Below, piece after piece: positions 35,211 to 48,844 of a stretch of 64,000 bases of DNA. The position numbers and the translations under genes were made by a program. Each line of letters starts with the position of its first letter. Position 1 is the stretch's first letter. This stretch comes from Liolophura sinensis (Eukaryota; Mollusca; Polyplacophora; Chitonida; Chitonidae). The DNA is taken from NCBI RefSeq assembly GCF_032854445.1, contig NC_088300.1, positions 20,751,608-20,815,607 on the forward strand. The letters run 5' to 3'. The notes under the pieces were generated by a model. That model did not search any database, had not been told where the DNA came from, and saw nothing but the letters and a program-made list of their open reading frames with translations.

Positions 35211-35455
35211 TGTTTATTTATTTTATTTGTGTTTTACGCCGTACACAAAAATATTTCACTTATACCACGGCCAGCATTATGGCTGGTGGAAGCCGTGCAG
35301 AGCCCGGGCTAAACATCTGTAGGTTGCTGGAAGGCCTTACCTCGCACGTCTGCAGAGGAAGCCGGTATGAACTCCAATTAAACTCATAGCAACCGCATTG
35401 CTGAGAGGCTCCGGGGTCATTGGGCCGCGCAGCCGCTTTAATCACCTTGGCCCCC
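35211..35455 (-). mobile_element. tRNA-derived SINE (family of 16071-16330)
   Basis: Starts at ttatttgtgttttacgccgt, runs through ccacggccagcattatggc and ends with ccgcattgctgagaggctc and a tRNA-like head near 35455. Moderately diverged. Confidence 0.75.
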
Positions 35456-35822
35456 GACTACAGTGTTGTGGAAACCGGAGCAGAGCACGCGAGGGAAACC
35501 ACCGAACAATCCTAGGTGACCTCGAACAAAATTTTGCAGCACGGAATAGTAATGTAAATATGCAATATTTTTAACTTCAACGTTTTAAATTTTTGAAATA
35601 TTTTATCAACGGACATCTGTTATTGTATAAGACTGCAGAAGTTTCCGTTGTGAAAATAATGAAGTATTTTAACTATAAGTGTTTACAGTTGTCCAATTTA
35701 ACGTTGACATCATCTCTTTTTGTTTCCAGAACGTTCCGACGACAATGGTGATACCCGTCATTCATGCTTACTAAAAAAAATGTAGTCATTGTTTTGGGAG
35801 GGGGGGGGTTGTTGTTGTTGTT

Positions 35823-35932
35823 GTTTATTTATTTATTTGATTGGTGTTTAACGCCCTACTCAAGAATATTTCACTTATACCACGGCCAGAATTATGTTGA
35901 GAGGAACCGGGCAGACCTCCCCACGTACGGCT
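35823..35932 (-). mobile_element. Truncated SINE (3' part)
   Basis: ttatttgattggtgtttaac, then ctcaagaatatttcact and ccacggccagaattatg, ending abruptly near ccccacgtacggc. It is the same family as the neighbouring SINE. Confidence 0.65.
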
Positions 35933-36127
35933 TAATTTATTTATGTGTAGCCATTTTCTTAATATCATTGTAGGGAAAATTAATGGACTGTTCAGATTTG
36001 AGTGGTTAGTTTTTGGCCTGACAAGCCACAAATTGCATACACGAACAGTATACAAAATAACACAAAATTCTAACACAATCACAACCGCATATATGCTCAG
36101 ATAACTTACAGTTTCGGATCAAAAATC

Positions 36128-36365
36128 TGCGAGGGACTCAGCGGCCGAGTGGTTACCGTGTTGACGCAGTACAATAATTCGGGTCCCTCACCAGTGTGGT
36201 CGCTGTGAGTTCAAGACCAGTTCATGCTGATTTCCGCTCCGTTTGTATGTGGGATGGTCTGGAAGCAGCCTGTGGATGGTGGATGTTTTCTCCTATCATG
36301 ACGCTGGTCACAGGTGTACCAGTGAAATATTCTTGAGTGCGGCATAAAACACCAATCAGATAAAT
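36128..36365 (+). mobile_element. tRNA-derived SINE, plus orientation
   Basis: The head gactcagcggccgagtggtt resembles an A box and gtcgctgtgagttcaagacc a B box. The tail is gaaatattcttgagtgcggc, then caccaatcagataaataa. Full length, moderately diverged. Confidence 0.75.
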
Positions 36366-36695
36366 AATCCAAAGCCTGTGCAGTTCGCCTTTGAAATGTC
36401 TTGTTCGTCTCCGTGATTGAGTACAGATGCTGCGGAAGGCGAACCATACATATCGTATAACTCCCGCAAAGTTCTACGGTCTTTCAACGAGTCATCCTGT
36501 AAGGCCCCAAAAATGCGAGCGTAAATCAACAATCGCTGAGCATGCAGAGCACTTTATTCAGAACCGTCGTCCATTTTCAGCGACAAAATGCACAAAGGAG
36601 AACGTATAAGAACCGTTGCATTGAAAGAACCATCAGAAGTGGCTCACACATTTAAACACATAATATGCAATAACTTTCTTGTACGAATTTAACAC

Positions 36696-36701
36696 TTTAT
36701 T
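36696..36701 (-). promoter_or_regulatory. Candidate polyadenylation signal of the orphan gene
   Basis: AATAAA on the minus strand about 385 bases beyond the stop codon of the 372-codon gene, at a normal distance for a short 3' UTR. Confidence 0.4.
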
Positions 36702-37083
36702 GACTTAGCATTTCAAGTATAATTTCCACACACTGTAACATAATACACGAGCTCTAAATCGTACATTCTCATATCAATAGTTTCACATTCATATTCTGAC
36801 AGAGACTCAGGAGAAAAGTGTTTTACATGCCGCGATAACTTTCTTTTCCTTACAGCCTGTTGGACACAAGTTCTCGAGACACAAATGAAATTTATTTGCT
36901 TATTTCATTGCTCTTTAATGCAACACTCGAGAAGTTTTCTCTTACATCATGATAACCGTCATTATTGGTGGGAGACACGTGGTCTCCAGCGAACTTTTGG
37001 GGAAAACCACACAAAGAGAACACCATCGATCCCTTATTGAAATCTATGCCAAAGGGTAAAATAAATAAATGACGTCAAATTTT

Positions 37084-38202
37084 CTATAAATCAGTATCTT
37101 GCATGTTCTTTTCTTCCATGGACTTGGTCTCGTGGACAAGTTTCAGTTTTTTCGCCATAGTGTAGGTAGACTTAGTTTCTCGAAGGTATCGCTGGAGCTT
37201 AGAGTTTACCCTTTGACTCTTTGCTCTCGCCCTCGAAGCCTCTCTTTGTAAAGGGTGGGTAATTTTAATCAGTCTTGGGAGACTGTTTTCTAGAGTACTG
37301 CAACTGTTACGAAATGTGAAATTTTGTGACTTGACGCAGGCCTTTGCTAGCTTCTTTAATTCTAGATTTGGTTGAAACTGGTCATTGTTGACTAAGGGAA
37401 GAGAAATGGCAGGGGCCAAGCTGTCCCTCCTGTAGAAGTTGGGTCGGTCTGCTGTGTAAGGGGGTGAATGGTTATGGAATGTACTCAAGGACGCTCTCCT
37501 GGATGCGGACTTCGAACCACTAGCACTAAAGCACGGTACAGTGTCTACATCCGCGGAATGAATGGAGTATTTGCTCCCCGACGTATTCCCGGATACTGGA
37601 GACATACTAATATTCCTTATTCCTTCTTGTACTGAGCTTACCGCTTTGAAAGTTTCCGACATTCGCCTTTCCTCTGAGACAAGAGACATCCTGCGAGTTT
37701 CTCTAAATTCGTTGATGTCCTTTAATGAGGACGTGTCGTGGGCTCGTCTCTCTGAGTTGATTTTAGCGAACACTTTCCACTTCCTGATATGTTTGATGGC
37801 CATGTTTGTTTGTTTATATCCCGCCTCGGGATCTTCCACTTCACAAGAACACGACGCATTCCCGTGGTCGTTTTCGCCTGCCCTGTCGGAGCCTTTGCCG
37901 TTTTCATACAAATTTTCTTGTATCTTCCCCTGTTGTCCCAAATCTGTGTCCCTTTCAGCGCTCACTGCTCCACAACCTTCCTTGGGTACACAGTTTGCTT
38001 CTTTCGATGTCACAGGGGTTAACAACTTGGGTAGTTTAAGATTTCCGTCTTGTTCTTCATGATCACTCTGTGATTCCGACGTTTTGCTTTTCGCCAAACT
38101 GTTGATGACTTCTGCCCGAATTCGCCTTAGGTTTCCCAGTATTTCCACTGATACTCTTCGACGAAATAGTCCCGCTGTTTTGCTCTGCTTAACAGGATCC
38201 AT
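37084..38202 (-). CDS. Intronless 372-residue orphan protein with repeated RRxS motifs
   Basis: A single uninterrupted frame from ATG (38202) to TAG (37084), far longer than other frames in this AT-rich region. I do not recognise the family. The protein is basic and Ser-rich. It has no signal peptide and no hydrophobic segment. Five Arg-Arg-x-Ser motifs occur at residues 15-18 (RRVS), 170-173 (RRMS), 179-182 (RRMS), 235-238 (RRAS) and 258-261 (RRDS), which fit PKA-like basophilic kinase sites. The middle (about 40-130) is acidic and low in hydrophobics. The last ~60 residues (from SRARAKSQR) are highly charged and could be helical. It sits between MOK and MDH1, all on the minus strand. Alternatives are one large exon of a longer gene or a retrogene. 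Confidence 0.75.
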   Translation of the reverse strand: MDPVKQSKTAGLFRRRVSVEILGNLRRIRAEVINSLAKSKTSESQSDHEEQDGNLKLPKLLTPVTSKEANCVPKEGCGAVSAERDTDLGQQGKIQENLYENGKGSDRAGENDHGNASCSCEVEDPEAGYKQTNMAIKHIRKWKVFAKINSERRAHDTSSLKDINEFRETRRMSLVSEERRMSETFKAVSSVQEGIRNISMSPVSGNTSGSKYSIHSADVDTVPCFSASGSKSASRRASLSTFHNHSPPYTADRPNFYRRDSLAPAISLPLVNNDQFQPNLELKKLAKACVKSQNFTFRNSCSTLENSLPRLIKITHPLQREASRARAKSQRVNSKLQRYLRETKSTYTMAKKLKLVHETKSMEEKNMQDTDL

Positions 38203-40419
38203 ACCCGATTTGGAAATTGTGGGTCAGTTTAGTTTATCTTCACAGAGCAAGTTTTTGCCCTATATCTTGCATACATGAATGCAAAACACGTGACACGAGC
38301 AATTTTCATACATCTGGTAAAGGAGAAGTATGGATAAATATGCACTTCTGTTTTTGTCATAACTAATAAGATACTTATTAAACTAGTCCGAAAGTATGGC
38401 GTTCGATGAACTGGCCTTGACTGACAACTGCTTACAGTCTTATGTTTGAGGTGACGGTTACTATTGATGTATTGTACCTTGTCTGTGGCCTCGTCTGGGA
38501 TCTGAACACTTGTGTCATAAACTTCCTACCGGTGTTTAGCCCAATGTTTTTTGTTTTCTACGCCCTGAGAACCAAGCAGTCATTAAAACAGGGCCTCAAA
38601 CATCATGATGTTATAAATACTATAAACTGTGCCATTGTGTGTTGAAATGAGCAAGCAATTAGCACAACAGCTTTTCTCAGGTTTAACATTGTATCTAATA
38701 TTAAACTAACCAGACGGTTTACAGTCTGACCTCTTCACTGGAGTAGATACATGTATTTGGTTTACCATGCTTTGTAGCGAGAAACTTCAGACTTTCATGC
38801 TTAGAAACTCAGTCAAAATGGCGCAAAAGAGTTCAACACATACATGTTTACCACAGCCTAAAAGTTCCCTTGATGATATATTCAGAGAATCAAATCAGTG
38901 AAGATAGGCACAATTTAAATGGACTTCAAATTTCAACACAAGATCAATTCATCTAGGAATTCGCAATCTTCGAGCTGATGAATACCATGGAGCATCAAAA
39001 AGAGATATAGCGGCATGTGAATACATAACCCAGCTCCCTCTATTGGTCTTTACCTCTCAAGTCGATCACCCCCTAAGGACAGTACAATCAAGATCTAATT
39101 CTTGATTTATCAGAACTGGGTACTTTGAACGTGCTGTGGTCCAAAGGTGAATTTGGCGTTCGGACTACATTTTGAAAACTTCACCGGATGTTGTCCTCCG
39201 CTACTATGCCACTTTTACGGAGCTATAACATAAGTGGATGCCTTTGTATAATGTAGCTCCATGGAAAATAACAAACACAAAGGCTGTATTAAAGATCCAA
39301 TACCTACTGTATTCTGATTAGAAGTCACACAGATAACATCAACATTTATTTCGTCTGTAAATGCGTAGTTACATGATCAAAACCGAGACAAAAAAATCAC
39401 AAATATCACTGTAATTGATGACTTCATCGTATCTTATTTTCAAGTACAATCTAAATAGGTATGATCCCATATATGTAGGAAGTAAATCATAAACGCATGA
39501 GCTTGATCAGGAATAAATGGGAAGCCTCACTAAATACATTTCGACACACTTTCTTGCTAAACAGGATTTCTAAAATTTACACTATTTTACTCACCGAGTT
39601 AAAATTATTCAAAGTTTTACTTATCAAGACACCTTTATGCTCAAACTTTTGAGTGCTGTTGGTAACTCCTGCACTCTGATGTACATGTGTGTGTAGTTAA
39701 ATGCAGATTTATACTCCAATCTCTATCTCATTCAGTATTGTGCACCATAGGCTATTCAACTATGAAGGAATGTTCTGGCTTAACGCCACTTAGGCAATCT
39801 GGAAGCCATATCAAGGCGAATGCCACTCTGACAGGGTATCTGTAATAAAATGCTGTAAAGTACCATTCAGCAACAACTGAAGTCTTCACTATGTTTTGAT
39901 GACACTGAAGCCGACTGGTTCATATCAGTTATCATAAAAGATGAATGTCAGCACATCCTTCTCATATGTTATGCAGCATAACTCATCCTGGTGTACTAAA
40001 TTTCTCTCTTACTCTTTTGCAGATAAGAGAACAGAAAAGACCAAGTTTATCCGATTAATTAAGTGTATTGACACATAAATCTATATTCATTTTTTGCAGG
40101 GCTTCATTAGTAATTCATTCTTCGAAATATAAATTGGACATTTTTCATATTAATGACCGATTTGGTACCGTTATCATGTCAGAGCTTCCTCACATCCAAC
40201 ATCTACTCCTTCCCAGAGACAACAGAATACAAACACAACGCCGAAAAACTGTAATTAACACACATGCACATCACAGAGCACTGCCCGCCATAATGTCTAG
40301 AACAATTGTAATACAGAATCCCTATCTGACTAAGCACTGGTTTTCCCCTCTCTTCTCACTGTACCCACTGACAAACCCACAGGCTACAGTAGAGATCAAA
40401 GATTTGCAGGAGGAGTTAG
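38203..40419. other. Spacer between the orphan gene and MDH1
   Basis: Contains the orphan gene's presumed promoter (right of 38202) and the MDH1 3' UTR. The nearest clear AATAAA for MDH1 on the minus strand is at 39345-39350, about 1.07 kb after its stop. I see no other gene or repeat array. Several short frames here have no supporting features. Confidence 0.5.
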
Positions 40420-43400
40420 TCATGCTTCGCATGCAGCAAACGCCATATCTCTCTCCTCTTGCAATTCTTTAGCGGTGGCGTCCATTTTCTCACGGGAGAA
40501 GTCATCTATTGGCAGACCAGACACGATTTCGTATGAGTGGTCAGGCTTGACACGGACAGGGAAACTGTAAACAAGCCCATCAGGAATTCCGTAAGGGTTC
40601 CCGTCACTGGGCACTCCCATAGACACCCAGTCATTCTGCAATACAATACACAGCCACTATCAAGTTTGGACTTCAGGTGAAAATCACTTAATAGCACAGA
40701 AAAAAATGATAAAGTGTATCTTTATAGTCATCAGTAAACACAGGGCATGTGTGATAATAAAATTTAAAATTCAATTTATTCCTAAATTAAGACTAGCAAG
40801 TCCCTTGAGTGTTTACAAAACACATAAACCCCGTTTTGCAAAGTACGAAAACAACAGTCTAAAATCTGTAAAATTAAGACAAAATAGATAACCCAATGCC
40901 CCCTAGCTAAAATTTCATACAGGTTATGTCTACAATGAGGGGAATGTGTACACCAAAATTGGAAATCATGTTGAAAAATAGGTTTTTGAGAAGTCATGTC
41001 CACAAGAAATACAAACTGTGATGAACACTGCAACTCTTGTAGATGTCCCCTATTGAATTTGCATTGTGGCATAAAAATGATTGCGCCTAATATTTTTCAC
41101 TTACCCCCTTTGTCCCAAACCACCAATCCCTCATATGGTCACAAATGGCCTTGGCAGCAGACATGGCACTGGAGAGCTTGCGTGCCTTGATCACAGCACC
41201 TCCTCTTTGCTGAACAGTCTACAGTAAACAAAAACATCACATTCATTGGTACCAAATGTAAACATTAAAAGCAAAAAATTTTTTTGGTATTTATTTATTT
41301 ATTTGATAGCTTTACGAGTATGATGGCGGTCTGTTTTACTGGTGGAGGAATTGAAATGCCCAAGGTGAACCACCCCCCTTTGCCTGCAATAAGTGTAGAC
41401 CAAACTGTATTTTCCACACCACAGGATTGAGTTGTTTGTACATGTATATTTGCATGTGGTTTAACACTACTGTTACCATTTAGGAAACGTTGTTTCCTAA
41501 TAGCAGACTGGCCCTACGCGTAATTCTGGCATTGTTTACAGTGCTTCCTCTCTGGAACACCAGGCCAAAGACACCAGACATGACACTAAACACAGTGGTA
41601 CTGGGCCTGCCAGTACTAATCCCATCGCCATATGCTGAGTGTCAAGCCAGCAAAGTGCCAAGAAAATCAAGTCAAAGATCTGCTGTATGACATGAATCAG
41701 TCTCCTGATCATGGAGACCAGACACCAGATGACTATCACTCTATCAAGTGAAGTCTACAGAAATAAAGATGGGTCAGAAATTTGATCAGGATAAAGGCGA
41801 AAGATATTTCTCCTGTTTCATGCTATTTCTCGAACTCACCTTGATAAATTCGTTTTTGAGCCAGCTGTCGTCTTTGACAGCTTCAGGCACTGGGATGTCC
41901 TTCCCATCTATGTTGACTATAGCGTGGCGAACATCTGGGAACTGGGTGGAGGAGTGGTTTCCCCATATAATACAGTTCCTCACTTTGTCATGTGACACTC
42001 CCAGTCGAGAAGAAATCTAAGAAAAAAGCAAAAAAGTCGTCATGACATAATTTTCTACGAGGTACTTATTTTGACATGCAATATGTTAACACCGTTAAGA
42101 AAAATGAGGTCAAATATCGAAAAGAAGAAAAATCTGTTAGATTACATGACAAAATATTGAGTGGCATGAAAGGGTACTACCCTAATTCCTCAACCTTCTT
42201 GCAAATTAAAGAGCAACTTTCAGTGCAATTTATTCACATCCTTAATTTGATTTTGGAGACAAAACTACACTGATTGGATTGCCCTGAATGAGGGCTTCAC
42301 AAAAAAGTTTGGCTTTATCAGTCAACACAGAATATATGCCTTCAGAATTTGCTTGAATAAACACCTTGCAAACATGTGAAAAAGTTGAAGAATTACAATA
42401 CCCAAAGAAGGTGGAATGACTTCCAAGTATACCTATTTACAAGTTACAACCCATCCTGAACTCCCAAATCAAACATTGCTAGTCCATTTAATTTTATTTT
42501 ATACCAATGCCCATAATCCATGTCTCAATAATCCCTGGCTTTTTAAATGAGCTTTCGCTGGAGAAGATCAGCTAAATACACAAGTTCAATGTAGAAAATC
42601 TTTTAAACCACCTTTAATCACCCTGTAGCTTGTTAATTTCTGTTGGTTGTAAAGCTTGAAGGTATTTTACCTGAGCCTGAGCTCTGTTCTGATCCAGGCG
42701 GGTCAAGCAGGTGAAGTTCTGTGGTGGTATAGACGGATCATACTTCCTAGTGACTAAAGCGTTGGTATTAGCTGGGTTTCCAACAACAACAACCTGAATA
42801 AGACATGTAAGCAACAGACAACATAAAATACCAAAATATGACTCAATAGCACATAAAGACCTTAAAATGCTTCTTTTGATGCTACCATAAAGTTTTCAGA
42901 TAAGAACTTAATCTAGCTTTAATATTTGTAACTCATTAACTTTCAAGATGCCATGAAAGCCAGACAGATGAATCAATCAGATTCACAGAAATATTAGGTC
43001 TTGAGGCATGTTAATCGGAGCTAGCCTTTAACACTATCTCACTGGAGATAAAAAGATCAACATGAACATAACCATAACATAAAGAGTATCTCTGAACAAG
43101 TTGTGCCATAAACACTAACACCATTACTGATCTTCACGCACTAACCACTGCTATTTAAACACGTCCTTCTGTGTAGCTTCCCAAGAGTTTAAAACAGATG
43201 TCTGGGGATATTTAATACATTCCACCATGTTACCTACAACCATTGTAATTAGAATGGAGATGAAATAAGACCTCATACATGCATGCAGCATGCACCATTA
43301 ACAATGCACATTTCAATGTTTATGTAATACCTAGTTCTTGCAAATATCAGCTATGGCAATTTGGTTAACACTGACAATGCTTGATATTCGATCTGCAAGT

Positions 43401-46400
43401 ATACCTCAAACACTGGCAAACCTATAAACCAAAACTGCCAAACATCAGGCAATGCTGTGATGCTTTTCAGAAAGTTGGAGAGATAGGCAATGAACAATGA
43501 TATTATATAAGGCTGAAGACAGACCTCACACAATATTTTAACATTATCCTTTCCTACTGGTTTCAATCTGGTTTTAACACCACACAACACACCCGAGGAA
43601 ATATTAGGGAAAGTTATTTTCCACTTTCGCTCAGATAAAGTAGGAAAGCAGATGAACGGTGGCGAACTTTAGAAACAATTTTTTGTTTTACTGCTTCTGT
43701 GGCCTGTTGTACAAAGTGTGGATAACTTTGTGACAACCACACTAGTCATGGCAATATGTCATTTCATAATTTTGCCCAAATTCAAGAGCACTTTGAATGA
43801 ACGATTACGGTAAATCACCTAAAGTTTCACACATGAGTTACTGTCGTTTACTTTCGCACGATCTGAGTTGGTGGCAGATGACAGAAGAGAGTGATTAACG
43901 TTCCCCGGCCCTTTTTATTACCCTGCATGGCACTTCGTAGCTCTTGTTGGTAATCCTCGCCACATGGGGGTCAAGTCACTGACAGTAAGGTGTGCAGGTA
44001 TCCTGACTAGTAGTAGGTCTACATCTCTAAATATATCCATGAATGAAACCGAAGAAAATGGAAGTCGATGACTATTACAAACCTTTAAATCCAAACACTG
44101 TCTGAATGCATCACTATGCCAACAAAGCATGTACATGCACAATGTACACTGCAGACGAACTGATTATTTCAGTTAGGCCTAAGTGGAAGTCACCTTATCT
44201 GGTGAACGGTTGTCGTCTGAGAGCCCTCATTATGCAATGAATATGTGTACAAATGTATTTCAGCTAAAAACGAATTTCACTGAGAAACCTCTGTCATCAG
44301 CTTCCCTTGGTCCATGTAATTCCAATGTTTTCGTTTCTTTACAGTCGGGACTGTCCACCTATTGCACAAGAGTTCCTTTTCCAGTATTTTTTATATCGGG
44401 AATATCCATTAAACACAGAAAACATACTCCATGCAAGGTTTCCAAAAACTAGGATGATTTACTTTTTACCCCTTTTCAACAGAACTATGCGCGAGTTCTG
44501 CATATCCGTCGACAGGATTTATGTGAGTTGTTATCACATGTTGTATGATGTTTTATGTTTTATGATTTCCTGTATACAGTTTTGCCCAAACATGACTTAC
44601 TGACAAGATTATTGTTTTGCCTTTCACTAGCAAAAATCCACGAAATGATGGGTAGACACATGAAAACATTATGTCCTGTGGACTGTGGCTTGTATCTACC
44701 AAAATTTGGTCTGAGGGGACGCAATTAAAATTTTAAGTAAATAAAGTATTCATGTTTACAAAATATGGGCGAAAGTTGACAGTCTTTCAAATTACACCAG
44801 AAGGAACAAGAAATGTTTAGCTGCAGCGGTACAAATGCACGTGTAGGTGTCGTTTAACAAAAATCTTTATCTCGTCTGCTGGCCGACTCAGTTAGCAAGT
44901 ATGGATTCATGTGTGCTAAATTCTGCTACAGCTTTGTATACGGAGGGCCCTGCAGTTCAAAAATGGATAACTGACATGACACATCATTAATCTCCACAAT
45001 GTTTTCTCCCAAATTTCCATTTTTCACAAAATAACCATAATAAAACAATCAACCTGTTTGCAAAGTGCATGTACTAAAATTATTCTGAGTAAACTGAGGA
45101 AGACAGGAACTAATGGTGGTAGAAGACCAACTGCTCAGTGAAGTGTGAGCTTGTTTATGACATTCTTGAACTGTCAGTATAATCCCGACCACCCTCGGTG
45201 CCCAGTCCGTAAGAACCACAATCAACACAATGAATCATGGGATACAATTTCCGAGTCCCAGGACAAAATTTTAGGTAATTTACCCTATGACTTAACACCA
45301 CATCGGCAATATTTCAGCTATATTGTGGTGTGTGAGCACACTTTGAAGAACAGCTTTCTGGTTTCACAAGATTTGTTTTAAGTCATAAAATGAGAAGTGT
45401 GTGTTACAGCTCTGACACCTGTCCAACCAAGGCACTGAAACATGAGTATTAGCTCTATCTACAAACAGAAATCTGACCTTGACCGTTTTCCTTGGCCACC
45501 TTGTCAATGGCCTGTCCTTGAGTCATGAAAATCCTAACATTGGCTGCCAGTAGATCCTTTCTCTCCATGCCTTCCTTACGCGGCATGGCACCCACCAGGA
45601 TGGCCACATCAACATCCTTAAACCCCACCATTGGGTCTGCTGTGGCCACAACCTCTGTTATTACAAACAAAAAATAAATACTAAACAATTCTATTTATGG
45701 ACATTGCATATTTTTGATCAGATGGATGAAATATAGAGTTTCAACAAGCAATACCCTTTCCTATTAGGGAATTTAGAAATAGATGTTCTTCTTGAAAAAT
45801 TCTGGAAAGTTTCAGCATGCAATGAAGAGTGTGTTATGAGAAGTAAGGCTGACCTCTAAGCAAGGGTAGGGCACAATCCTGGAGCTCCATCACCACGCCC
45901 TCCAGCACGCTCAGCATGGGCTGAATGTCCAGCAACAACAACTCAATAGGCTGAAACCAGAAAAAAACAAAGACATTTACCAGGTGATACATTCCTAGGT
46001 GCAGTTTAAATCAATGATTAGATTAATTCCATTTTTAATTTATTTGATCAGGGTTAAACACCATTATCTACACTTTAAACTTCTCTTATAAGACGACAGA
46101 ACAAATCACCATATTTATGCTACATTCAAGAATTTGACAATTGCACAACAGTGGTCCAAGTTAATGAGTGGAGGGACACCACAGACCTTCAGCAAATATC
46201 TGACAAACCTCTTCCCTCATAGCCATACCCAAAACAGAGAGAGCTGGATTTGAGCACAAGACCTCATAGGCCAAGGGCCTGAGGGTTGCTGTCAGGTACT
46301 TCGCCTCCAGACTTAATTCTGCAGTGAATCCACCTGGAGCTCTATCAAGTTAACATAGCTTTGCAGTCTACACTCTTACTTCATGGATCGATGTATTACG

Positions 46401-47321
46401 GAAAGACACCTTAAGGGAGCTACAAAAGCTTTTGTATAAATGTGTAATTTATTTAAAAAAAAAAAAAAAAAAAAACCTGATTAGCTCCAAACACATCTCC
46501 TTTGGCCACAGAGTAAAGGAGAGAGTAGCCGATTTGACCCGCGGCTCCGGTCACCACCACACGCAGAGCTTAACTCTGTAAAACACAAGACAATTGATTG
46601 AAGGGACATGGGCTTGCCTACATGGATGAAAACAGATTTTCAATATGATAGGACAGTAGGAGCAATGTTTTATTCATCGAAAGTCACTCCTGGACCAAAC
46701 TTTAGCACAATACACAGTGGTAGCAGACTGAGGTTTTGTATCAACGTGGATCTATGGTGTTTTTATAGAACATTCAAAATAGTTCCCACAGGACTGGGGA
46801 TATGAAGCTGTATTATAGTGTAGTCATAGTGTACAGACTGCATCCTAGTATGTCTGAGATGCCAATGCATATTTCTTTTTTTTTTTTTTCTTTTGTCTGT
46901 CTTGTAAATTTTCTTCAAATTTTGTAAGAGCCAGCTCAACTAGCCACCTAGGGCTGAATGCACATTAAATGAATGTTATTAATCTGTCCTCTCATGAATA
47001 TGAACTCATGAATGAGCTCAACAAAATACGTCATCATCAAGCAGCCTAGTGCTGGTTTAAATGTTATGTAATTAGGTAATATAATACACTGTATGTCTAG
47101 GGTTGACGACTTTTGCACCTTTCATGATCAAACGCCCTTGTTTTACTGGGTGAATGGGGTCAAGGTCAACATTCCGGACCAACCCTGACATTTCCATAAC
47201 ATCCCTCAGGAAACTGCCGATCATTCATTTTACAACAGATTTTTTGGGTTAAGCAGATTTTGACAAACAGATAGCTCATGGAACTGCTGAAAAATGTTTA
47301 AAAACTTCATGATCGTACCAT
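40420..47321 (-). CDS. MDH1: Cytosolic malate dehydrogenase, copy 2 (all 8 exons; nonsense and frameshift)
   Basis: Exons (minus): 1 47321-47319 (ATG only), 2 46575-46477, 3 45950-45854, 4 45654-45478, 5 42793-42671, 6 42016-41840, 7 41218-41105, 8 40635-40420. Without lesions the product would be 334 residues, the same as human MDH1. Exon 7 gives [19 protein letters not shown]. Exon 8 gives [18 protein letters not shown] and ends AACEA-stop. Three differences from copy 1 are harmful. Codon 3 is TAA (46572-46570) in place of GAA. Exon 4 has one extra base near 45490, shifting frame after VAK. Residue 144 is Asp in place of the conserved Ala. Other exon differences are silent. Either this is a null copy or allele, or the assembly is wrong here. 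Confidence 0.93.
41285..41400. repeat. Degraded SINE-like repeat in MDH1 intron 6 (copy 2 side)
   Basis: tatttatttatttatttgat, then atgatggcggtctgttttac and tggtggaggaattgaaatgcc. It lies just outside the duplicated segment, so no copy 1 counterpart is visible. Confidence 0.45.
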
Positions 47322-48614
47322 TTTCAGTAAGTCGTTCAGCCCGGCGTGCACTACACCTCGTCCAAGGATGAGCAAATGTCGAGCGCAAGTCACAGGCAAT
47401 CAAATACGGCTCAATAGCACATAACGCCTCTGAATGGAGAGCTAAGGTGCATTCTCCGTGGGCGAGGACATTTATAACATTCTCCTATCTGTGGATGTTT
47501 TCGCCATCGTTTGTTACCGGTGACCTAAGCCTACATCCTCTGATACTTTTTACTTCACTAGTTTAGATATGGAAATATAACGCTGGGATTATGGTAGAAA
47601 AATGGTAACAGCTGAAACAAGTCGCGTCATACCACACGTGTTACAAACTCCACTCTTCACATGACACTTCATATGCATATCAGAAAAACATCTGTCATTG
47701 GAGCCAATGAAACCACGTATCACGGAAACTCAAACAGTCTTGGAGTTGTTAAGACGCCTGTGAATTACCAAGAAATGCACAATTAATGTGAAGTGGCCGG
47801 GGAGGGGGCGTTGGGGTTGAACATCCATCCAAATAGAGATCAAAAATGAGGCAGAGATTCAAACTGTGTTGCAATCATGTTGTAATTCGATCTGTAGGCT
47901 ATCCAAATTTACCAGTAGGCCTATGGCTAAATTTGAAACATGTCGTATATGGCCTAGCCTACCAGATTCGATTCTTTGATGCAGCACAAAAATGTGTGTC
48001 CGGATTTACCTTTGTCTCCAGTGCGGAAAATGCAAGCTTTGCAAAATTTTATTTTCATGTACATCTGTCAACTACAAAATCGGCTCTACACTCTGTTGGA
48101 TCACATTTGACACATGTAGGCACGAATATCGTATACAAGTCTATTCGTTAGTAGGGCCTACCTTTGTTGTTAACACATGTAGTTAGGGTGTAGAAAATGT
48201 TGCGTTACATCACTGGCGACATGCTTGCATACATTATCTTCACGCCTTTTAGTTTTCTTAAACTAAGAAACTAAGTATAATGTCTATGCGTTGTGATGGC
48301 TCACTGAAATGGCATGGAATAAGGGTAAACGGCATGCATCAGTTAACAGTTAAGAAACAACCAATCACAGGCCAGTCCAATCTTGCAAATCATTCCGATC
48401 AGCCCCCCCCCCGCCTCCAAGTCATGATCAGTACTGTTAATTAAAGATATTCCTCATCTGTCTAGAAACGTTTTATGGGTGTGTGTATACAGCGTTTATG
48501 ATGATGTGAATTAATATGAAGCGTCGGTCCACGGACCGCATATACATGTATAGGGGTCACGAAAACTGTGATGTTTCACATATAGCCGGAGATATATAGT
48601 TGTCCCCAGATACA

Positions 48615-48689
<75 letters not shown>

Positions 48690-48766
48690 CCCACGCTCGT
48701 TTGGCTAAAAGGCAAATTATTATGCAGATTATTAAAAATTGCAGTTAAAAACCATCGAAATGAAGT

Positions 48767-48844
<78 letters not shown>

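Noticed and set aside
37562-38062. 166-codon frame on the plus strand
   Set aside because: Antisense shadow of the intronless 372-codon gene; composition follows its codon use.
40068-40472. 134-codon plus-strand frame over the MDH1 3' end
   Set aside because: No recognisable motif and no splice support. It overlaps the true last MDH1 exon on the other strand.
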